From Spirosoma aureum (GTDB lineage: Bacteria > Bacteroidota > Bacteroidia > Cytophagales > Spirosomataceae), in the NCBI RefSeq assembly GCF_011604685.1, contig NZ_CP050063.1, positions 1,882,501-1,946,500 of the forward strand: DNA of 64,000 bases. The letters run 5' to 3'. The translations under genes and the position numbers were made by a program. Shown one piece after another: positions 18,560-25,400 of this stretch. Position 1 is the first letter of the stretch. The number at the start of each line of letters is the position of its first letter. The notes under the pieces were generated by a model. It had not been told where the DNA came from. It was given only the letters and a program-made list of their open reading frames with translations, and did not search any database.

Positions 18560-18802
18560 TTAACTATTTTTTACCTTCAACACATCCGTTCCGGCCTGGT
18601 AGCCGGAAACGATCATCCGGCCAATATCGTCGGAGGTGAATTTCATCATGTTCAGATAAAGCGGCTCCGTAGGCCTGATGATTGTTAACTGAAGTTTTCG
18701 TCCGTCGAGTTTTTCCCGATCGGCAAAACGTTCGGCCCAGGCAATGTCGTTGTTTACCAGCTGATTGACCGTAATGTCCTTAACCCGGTCCATCAGGTTC
18801 AA
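18560..18802 (-). pseudogene. C-terminal gene fragment cut off by an IS3 remnant (possibly patatin-like)
   Basis: An 80-residue C-terminal fragment with real coding character. Its frame can be followed upstream only to about 18822, where IS3-like sequence begins, and the only start is a TTG at 18802. Visible are TVNQLVNNDIAWAERFADRE and IIRPTEPLYLNMMKFTSDD followed by IGRMIVSGYQAG. The Pro-rich strand then the di...GY helix is reminiscent of the C-terminal part of patatin-like phospholipases, but this is a weak resemblance. The matching N-terminal part is not found on the far side of the IS, so a deletion accompanied or followed the insertion. Confidence 0.55.
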
Positions 18803-19142
18803 TAGGTTTCGGCGGACCGATGTAATTGATGGTTTCTGGCACCTCCAGAGGTTGTTTTACTCTAGCGGGTAGCCGTCGTTTATGCCGCCTTCGATGTTTC
18901 AAGTTCAATAAGCGATACACGCGCAACACTCGTTTACGGTTCCATCTAAGCCCTTCGTTGCGGATCTTGCCATAGTAGTTATCAAAACCACGGGTTGGGT
19001 AATTTTCGGCGTACAGCTGCAACTTCTCAATCACTACCAGGTCGTCTCTCTTGCTGCGGTAGTACCATTTAGATCGATGCATACCCACTACTCGACAGGC
19101 CCTATCCACAGATACGTTTTCATTTACCGCCCATGCCACCAA
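18780..19142 (-). pseudogene. IS3-family transposase OrfB, N-terminal fragment
   Basis: About 107 residues of an IS3-type OrfB are present: VDRACRVVGMHRSKWYYRSK (HTH_21-like start), NYPTRGFDNYYGKIR and RVLRVYRLLNLKHRRRHKRRLP. The catalytic DDE integrase domain that should follow is missing. The family sequence stops near VPETIN (18825) and the frame then runs into unrelated DNA, stopping at 18780. It cannot encode an active transposase. Confidence 0.85.
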
Positions 19143-19499
19143 TTCTTGCTGCTGACAGGGCCTTAGAGCCGCTCAGGCGTCCCTGTTTTTTCCAATGATC
19201 TCCTTGGCCAGTTTGTAGTCCAGGCTCAGTTCGGCCTACATCTGCTTGAGACGACGGTTCTCTTCCTGGAGTGCTTTAAGTGCCTTCAGGTGAGTAGTCG
19301 CCATACCGCTGTACTTCGTACGCCAGTTGAACAGGATGGCTTTCGAGATACCGTACTCCCGGCAAACATCCATGGCTTCTCTCCCTCCTTCGTATTGTTT
19401 GAGGACAGCCACAATCTGGGCTTCAGTAAATAGTTTCTTTTTCATGAGACAGTTTAAATTAGCTTTTTAGGAGTCTAATCCTATACTGTCCTAATTTCA
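18825..19499 (-). mobile_element. Degenerate IS3-family insertion sequence, 3' half deleted
   Basis: The remnant holds orfA (19445-19236) and the first third of orfB (19142-18825). The left end is probably near 19499, where a sequence beginning TGAAATTAGGACAGTATAGG (minus strand) sits just outside orfA and beside the cupin fragment; the right end is missing. A premature stop ends orfA, and further stops lie between orfA and orfB. No target duplication can be recognised. It separates a minus-strand gene fragment from a plus-strand cupin fragment. Confidence 0.8.
19236..19445 (-). pseudogene. IS3-family transposase OrfA (premature stop)
   Basis: A 69-residue OrfA: KLFTEAQIVAVLKQYEGG, the helix-turn-helix ICREYGIS-like segment (VCREYGISKAILFNWRTKY) and a leucine-zipper tail ending ENRRLKQM. 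It stops at a TAG; reading on in the same frame gives AELSLDYKLAKEIIGKN, the normal continuation, so this stop is a nonsense mutation. A second stop follows after about 20 codons. Confidence 0.85.
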
Positions 19500-19512
19500 G
19501 GGAAGCTTACAA

Positions 19513-19952
19513 ATGAGGGAAGGCTACAATACAAACGATGAATATTGCGAATTCCGTTGTTCGATCAAGCCCTCAAGCCGAGTTCCTATGCCACATTATC
19601 ATCAGGGTTTTGAGGAAACAGTATACGGGGAAAAGGGTATTGTTAGATGGACGGTAAACGGCAAAACGACAGACATTGGTCCGGGTGAAAAGCTTATTAT
19701 TCCTGTGGGGCTATCCATATGTTTGAAAATAAATCGAATGAAACTGTTGAATTTCTCTGCCGCACAACACCGGGTAATGCGTTTGGATCTGAATACTTTG
19801 AAGATATCGCTACGGTATTGAATGCTGATGGGCTTCCGGATTTTAGCAAACTACAGGACATTATGAAGCATCATGGCTTGATCCCTGTAGTGGGTTTTAA
19901 ACGCAGGTTGATTTTTGCCATCATTAGTCTGATTAGAAAAATCAAATCATGA
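19513..19952 (+). pseudogene. Cupin-domain protein, 5'-truncated and frameshifted
   Basis: Two overlapping frames give one cupin. 19513 to about 19710 encodes CEFRCSIKPSSRVPMPHYHQ, FEETVYGEKGIVRWTVNGKT and IGPGEKLIIPVG; the match then continues in another frame at about 19712 with a His then MFENKSNETVEFLCRTTPGN, FGSEYFEDIATVLNADGLPD and IMKHHGLIPV. The metal-site HYH and Glu are present. A one-base change near 19710 breaks the frame, and the N-terminus is cut at the IS end. Probably non-functional unless the frameshift is a sequencing error. Confidence 0.75.
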
Positions 19953-20141
19953 CTAGTTAAACACTGCTGGTAGCATCGTATTGCCCAAAGGGGAGCTTGA
20001 CACTATTTATTCATCAGCCTAACAAAACTGGAGTGTAAAAATTGGAAATTGTAGACCTTTTAGCTTCGTCTCAAAAATTGCTTGTATTCTTGAACGATAT
20101 AGGCCGCTCTACCACATAAGGACTATGGAGGGATGGTACCC
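19953..20141. other. Spacer between the cupin fragment and the toxin gene
   Basis: 189 bases with no supported gene, tRNA or strong hairpin. It is the downstream flank of the toxin-antitoxin operon and may hold decayed sequence. Confidence 0.4.
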
Positions 20142-20675
20142 CTAAGTAGACCGTCTTTGGCTCTTCTTTACTTGAGCGGTAGAAACCGCTGGCGGCTCAG
20201 CCTGCTTCTGTAATCGTTTATCGAACTCATGAGCCACTACATCCACTATCTTCACCTGACTCATCAGCGGGTGCAACGGATTGATCAGGATGTTGCGCGA
20301 AGGCGTGTTCCTAACAATCACCGACGGAATGGCAAAGGCCAAGGCGGGGTAGGAAAGAACTAGCTTGGGTAGTAAAAACTGCGGTAGGTTTTCGGGATAC
20401 TTGAGCGCATCCCAACCTGTGGGCAATTCAGATAGTTGGATATCCTCAATGGCCTCCGGTAGCTCGATGCTCACCCGTACAAACGGCGGCAAATCGCGAA
20501 CGGGTGTACCATCTAAGTGAACCAGCGTTTCCAGTAAGGCCAACTCGGGCGTCATCGACGTGTAGACTAAGGGAGTACCCGGTGGATTCCAGCGACCACC
20601 GTTCAAACGAGCCCCTTCCCCCGTGAGCACTGACTCAATGAACTGCTTCTTTTGGATACGATAGACTAAAGGCAT
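20142..20675 (-). CDS. RES-domain toxin (NAD+-degrading toxin family)
   Basis: A 177-residue RES-family toxin. Members of this family deplete NAD+ by phosphorolysis or hydrolysis inside the cell. The diagnostic segment RLNGGRWNPPGTPLVYTS, then ELALLETLVHL with the conserved Glu, and the early YRIQKKQF Arg are present; the C-terminal FAIPSVIVRNTPSRNILINP strand with its Asn-Ile-Leu-Ile-Asn-Pro-x-His end is also typical. A basic, Pro/Ala/Gln-rich tail of about 20 residues follows. It starts three bases after the antitoxin stop, as in known Xre-RES operons. All key residues appear intact, in contrast to the decayed genes around it. Confidence 0.9.
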   Translation of the reverse strand: MPLVYRIQKKQFIESVLTGEGARLNGGRWNPPGTPLVYTSMTPELALLETLVHLDGTPVRDLPPFVRVSIELPEAIEDIQLSELPTGWDALKYPENLPQFLLPKLVLSYPALAFAIPSVIVRNTPSRNILINPLHPLMSQVKIVDVVAHEFDKRLQKQAEPPAVSTAQVKKSQRRST

Positions 20676-20678
20676 TGC

Positions 20679-21164
20679 TTAACTGTAAACGCCATACTCA
20701 ATGCGGCCTAAGATCTGATCCACTACCTGGAAGCCAGTAGCCGTATCCAGCAGTTGTAGAGGGGATTGACCTTCCAGAATCTCTAGGGGCCGACGCAACC
20801 AGCGGTTGAACTTACCTTGATCTTCAAAAACGCGCAGGCCATGGGCCGCTAGGGCTTTAAGCAGCAGGAGTCGTTCAGATTCCACCTTATTCAAGGAGCC
20901 ACTCACTAAACGACGAGCCATTGTCCGTTCGTTCATCGATAGTAGAATGGCTAACTCCCGAATCGTCAGCTCTAACAAAGACGCCAGTTTTCGCACTTCG
21001 GCATGGGTCACCCCTGAGCGCGACTGGGCGATGAGTTCGAAGGGGCCAGTTCGCTCAGGTAGGATTCGCACCATGACATTGGCGGCCATAAAGATCGGTT
21101 GTCGTGTGCTGTTGTCCTCAGCGCCTAGCCTAGCTTTGCGAGCTTTCTCGGTAGTTGCTTTCAT
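20679..21164 (-). CDS. Xre/MbcA/ParS-type antitoxin with DUF2384 C-terminus
   Basis: A 161-residue antitoxin for the RES toxin. A central HTH (LASLLELTIRELAILLSMN, then RTMARRL) is followed by a DUF2384-like toxin-binding domain: ESERLLLLKALAAHGLRVFE, FNRWLRRPLEILEGQSPLQL and LLDTATGFQVVDQILGRIEYG. The ATG at 21164 is chosen over the in-frame TTG at 21173, because the palindrome at 21176-21195 then lies directly upstream as a likely operator. The gene precedes the toxin, the standard order, and probably represses its own operon by binding that site. Confidence 0.92.
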   Translation of the reverse strand: MKATTEKARKARLGAEDNSTRQPIFMAANVMVRILPERTGPFELIAQSRSGVTHAEVRKLASLLELTIRELAILLSMNERTMARRLVSGSLNKVESERLLLLKALAAHGLRVFEDQGKFNRWLRRPLEILEGQSPLQLLDTATGFQVVDQILGRIEYGVYS

Positions 21165-21175
21165 AAATAACAATT

Positions 21176-21195
21176 TGTCAGCAATGTTACTGACA
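21176..21195. promoter_or_regulatory. Palindromic operator candidate of the toxin-antitoxin operon
   Basis: TGTCAG-N8-CTGACA, a perfect 6-bp dyad, lies 12 bases upstream of the antitoxin ATG (minus strand). Position and symmetry suit autorepression by the Xre-type antitoxin. Binding is inferred, not shown. Confidence 0.6.
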
Positions 21196-21708
21196 TTTTA
21201 CATAACTATAACTCGTGCAGTCAAAAAAAAGTTTATAGATTGTCTGGTATGGAGATTTCGGCGATACTGACCGCGCCACGGTGCCCAGCGAATTCCGTAA
21301 TTAGCAACTTTATCATTATGCGCCATGGTGACCACCGCAGGGAGTTCACCATGGCACGACCCCGATTAATTCCTTTTGTACCAAGAAATTAACCATCTAT
21401 TCAGCAAAAATAGCCGGGGGACAAATGGCTAAGGAATTTAGTGATCGAGGCTTCCAGAAGCTCCATATTATCTCTTATAATGATTCTGCCAGAGCAAATA
21501 ATTTTTTAAGTCGGCTTCTGAAATTTGATAATAGAAGATAGATTTCCAAACAGACGCAACTGACTGGCTATTAATTGCATCTGTTCCAAAAACTATAGTT
21601 AAGGTCATGGCTTATCAGTCAGTCCTACCCCTACTAATTGTCTTATGTAATACATGGTTAGCCACTACTGGTTCAGACTCGCTCCTTTTTCTGTATTGAG
21701 ATAATAGT
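21196..21708. other. Non-coding or decayed spacer with a small open frame
   Basis: About 510 bases between the antitoxin promoter and the recombinase remnant. A 38-codon open frame at 21425-21541 (plus; begins MAKEFSDRGFQKLHIISYND) may be the tail of a lost gene; no family is recognised. CACGGTGCCC near 21280 and ACCATGGCACG near 21350 suggest old rearranged DNA. No RNA gene seen. Confidence 0.35.
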
Positions 21709-21924
21709 ATGCTATTCGGCTACGCGCGCGTTTCTACTCAAGATCAAAACCTGAACTTGCAATTAGATGACCTGAAAAAAGCAGGTTGTTATAAAATTTT
21801 CCAGGAGAAGGTTTCCTCGGCTAAAGAACGACCCCAATTACGAAAGTTACTGGAAATTTTGCGAGAAGGTGATAGGTTAGCCTATTTTTGTGTGCTATAC
21901 TTTTCTAAAACTAATTCGGTTTAA
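21709..21924 (+). pseudogene. Serine recombinase (resolvase/invertase) N-terminal remnant
   Basis: The first about 57 residues are a clear resolvase N-terminus: MLFGYARVSTQDQNLNLQLD with the catalytic Ser of YARVST intact, then IFQEKVSSAKERPQLRKLLE and ILREGDRL. The expected continuation (VVWKLDRLGRS and the C-terminal HTH) is absent; the frame becomes unrelated and stops at 71 residues. Not an active recombinase, but evidence of a former mobile element. Confidence 0.85.
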
Positions 21925-21992
21925 TAAACAGTAACGCAATGGCCGGAAGTAGAACAGTGCCACCTCAGGCTTTAAAAGAACAGCGCACCATA

Positions 21993-22044
21993 GCATACGT
22001 TAAGAGCTTATTGACTTAACAATCAATAAGCTCTTAACGTATGC
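21993..22044. repeat. Perfect hairpin, 22-bp arms
   Basis: GCATACGTTAAGAGCTTATT plus GA (21993-22014) and its exact reverse complement (22023-22044) with an 8-base loop. No gene ends immediately before it other than the truncated recombinase. Confidence 0.92.
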
Positions 22045-22095
22045 CTGTCCCCGTAACGGGTTATCGCTCTTTTTGGGTCTAAACGGTATAAAACG

Positions 22096-22150
22096 TCGGA
22101 TAGAAGCGAACGTCCGATCTCATAGAAATGGGACGTTCGCTTCTATCCGA
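22096..22150. repeat. Second perfect hairpin, 20-bp arms
   Basis: TCGGATAGAAGCGAACGTCC (22096-22115) and its exact reverse complement (22131-22150) with a 15-base loop. It lies 51 bases after the hairpin at 21993-22044 and has unrelated sequence. Confidence 0.92.
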
Positions 22151-22478
22151 TAATAAATTAAGGCCTTTATTCTTCCAATTAATGAATAAATATTATTGGC
22201 TAAGTCGATAAGACTCTTGTAGATAGCACATCACATCTGTGTATATAGCCTTATTTTGTGTCTGATCGACTCAAATCATGCCCTTACTTTGCCTATGAGT
22301 ATACCCTTACCGCTGGTTTCCACTCCTGGCAGGTTCATCAATAAGTCTATGGCTACCGTAGTTTAGGCTTCTGATCGTTATCAACTCAATCGCTTTTTGG
22401 CTGGTTCGTGCTTCATTCCCGTTAAGTCCACTTCTGTTTGTGACCTCTTTACTACCGATTCAATTAAGCAAATCTGTT
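22151..22478. other. Leader region of the large secreted protein gene
   Basis: 328 bases before the preferred start of the beta-helix protein. TTACTTTG at 22284-22291 is one mismatch from a -7 element, but no well-spaced -33 element is seen. An open frame runs in from GTG 22440, in frame with the gene. No RNA motif recognised. Confidence 0.35.
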
Positions 22479-25400
22479 ATGAAAAAATTCTTTACCTTTC
22501 TATTATGGAGCCTATGCTTATGGACGAACTTGTCTGTTCTGGCGCAATCCAGGCAATTGGTCCTTCCATTCCCAACTCCCAGCGCACTCCAACACAACGT
22601 GGCTGCCAATCATTCAGGTCCTGTTGTTACTGGTTCGGCCAGGACAGTAGCCTCTACTATTCGTTATGTGAAAGCAGGGGCGGAGGGCGATGGATCTTCC
22701 TGGAGTAATGCTTCAGGTGATCTGCAGGCCATGATCAACGCGTCGGCGTCAGGCGATCAGGTGTGGGTGGCAAGAGGTACGTACATGCCTAGCATCAGTG
22801 GGTTGAGCGATCCCCGCACGGCGAGCTTTTCCAATAAGAACGGAGTGAGCGTGTTAGGAGGCTTCACAGGAATAGCCGGTACGGAGAATAACGTCACCGC
22901 CCGCTCAGCCATTCCCTCTTCGACCACCCTGTCAGGTGACATTGGTACCGTCGGCGATAAGGCTGACAACTGCTACCATGTTATTTTAAACAATAGCAAT
23001 GGGTTAGACAATTCAGCTGTTTTAGACGGATTTGTCATTACGGGTGGGAAGGCTGATGGAGCGAGTGGCGAGTTATCTGCCTATGGCGGGGGAATATTTA
23101 ATATTGGTAGTTCTCCAAGTATCCTTAATTGTCTGTTTACTCAGAATAGTGGGATCACAGGTGCATCAATAGCCAACGCGTTTACGGCTGGATTACGAAT
23201 TGCGAACTGTAGTTTCGTCAACAATGTCGCCAACCAGATTGGAGGTATCTATGATCAGAACGGTGACGGTACGTCGATAGTGAACTGCTTTTTTGGCCAA
23301 AATTCCGCCGACGTTCCAGATGCTGCATTCAGAGGGAATATGGGCACAATGAATGTAATCAACTGCACTTTTAGTGGAAATACGCCCGGTGCTTTCAGAG
23401 TACAAAACAATACCACTGTCAATCTGGTCAATAGCCTGTTCTGGAATAACGGTGGTCAGGATGCGATTCATGTAGAGGAAACGGCCGCTTCGCTCAATGC
23501 CAGCTACTGTTTGATTGAAGCGAACGAGACCGACTATACCGACGGGGGGCACAACCAGACACTCAACCAATTCCCATTTGCCAATGTTACGGGGCCTCAG
23601 CTATCGCTGTGCGCTCCAGCCGTTGATGCGGGCAACGACGCGGCCAACACAACCACAACCGACGTGCTGGGCAATGCTCGTAAGCTGCGTACCATCGACA
23701 TCGGGGCGGCCGAATACCAGGGGGAAGCCTACGTTTCCCCGACCATTACCAGCACGTCTCAGTCGGCTACCACCGTGTGCGTGGGAACAACGGTTCATTT
23801 TAACTATACTGTATCGTTAGGCTCGGGTGGTGGTAGTATTGATTTTTATCAGGACAATACAGTAGTGAGCAACTTATTTTCGGGTACAACCAATACATCG
23901 ATTTCTTCAGTTTATAGTTTGCCTGTCAATCAAAGTGGCTCTTATCGACTTGTCGTCACAGGTGCCTGTACGAGCCTTACATCTACCTACGCGTCTATTA
24001 CAGCCAATTCCCTGCCTACCTCCTTCAGCGTGACTGGTGGAGGTCCTTATTGTGCCGGGAGCACGGGCTCTACCGTGGGCCTTTCTGGTTCCCAGTCCGG
24101 GGTCAACTACCAGCTTTTGCTTGAAGGCAACCCCACTGGCAATGTCATACCCGGTACGAATAACCCCATTAGTTTTGGTCCTCAGAGTACCACTGGTACC
24201 TACACCGTCCAGGCCGTTACGACGACGAGTTGTAGTCAGACCATGAGCGGGTCGGCCGTTGTCAGCGTCAACGCCCCGCCTTTGGTGAGCATCAACCCGT
24301 CGGCGACAACCATCTGCGCCGGTCAGAGTACCGCACTCACGGCTACACCCACTACGGGCCTAACCTACAAGTGGAGCACAGGAGAGACCACGGCCAGCAT
24401 CTCGGTCTCGCTGGCCGGGCCATACTCGCTGACGGGTACGAATACCACTACGGGTTGCAGCAACACGGCCACCGCCACTTTAACCGTCCAGAGCGCCCCT
24501 ACCAATGCCAGCCTGACGGGCGGTACACTAACCTGTGCCACAACGAGTGTTACGCTGACGGCTTCGGCTACCGGGGGTAACTCCTACACACTGAGTGATG
24601 GGCAAATCAACAACACGGGCCAGTTTGTGGTCAACCAACCGGGGAGCTACACAGTGACCATTGCCAACGTGAGCGGGTGTACGACCACGGCTACTGCCCT
24701 GGTTAGCCAGGATAACACACTGCCCTCGGCTGCCATGAGTCCTGCCAGTGCAACCTTAACCTGTGCCAGTTCCACCGTCCAATTGGTGGCCAGCGGGGGC
24801 AGTACGTATCTCTTTAGTAATGGGGCTAGCCAACCCGGCGGCCCTTCCTCCAACACGGCTACCGTCAGTCAGGCGGGCGTGTATTCGGTGACCGTCATTG
24901 CAGCCAATGGCTGTTCGGCTACCGCTTCATCGACCGTGATCGCTGATCAGACGCCCCCCACTATCTCAATCAACCCCAGCTCCGCGACGCTGACCTGTGC
25001 CAATCCCACGGCCAGTCTCTCGGCCGTCAGTACAGGCTCGGTTCATTGGTCGAATGGTTCTACCGAGAGCCAGATCCAGGTCAGTAGTGCAGGCTCCTAT
25101 TCGGTAACGGCGACGGCCCCCAATGGCTGCACAGCATCGACCTCGATTCTTATCCAGCAAGATAATACTCCGCCCACAGTAAGCATCTCTCCCAGTTCTG
25201 CGACGCTGAGTTGTGCTAGTCCGTCGGTGAGTCTGACGGCCGTGGGTACGGGGGCAGTTCGCTGGGATGATAACTCCACAAATCCCGTCCGGACGGTGAG
25301 TGCATCCGGTACGTATTCGGTCACCCTAACTTCGACCAATGGTTGTACCGCAACCGCTAGTGCCATTATCGGACAGGACGATACGGCTCCTTCTGTCAGC

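Noticed and set aside
5621..21195. Defence island formed by the HNH gene and the RES/Xre pair
   Set aside because: They are 14 kb apart with core genes between; the HNH is of NUMOD homing type and no restriction, CBASS or similar gene is present.
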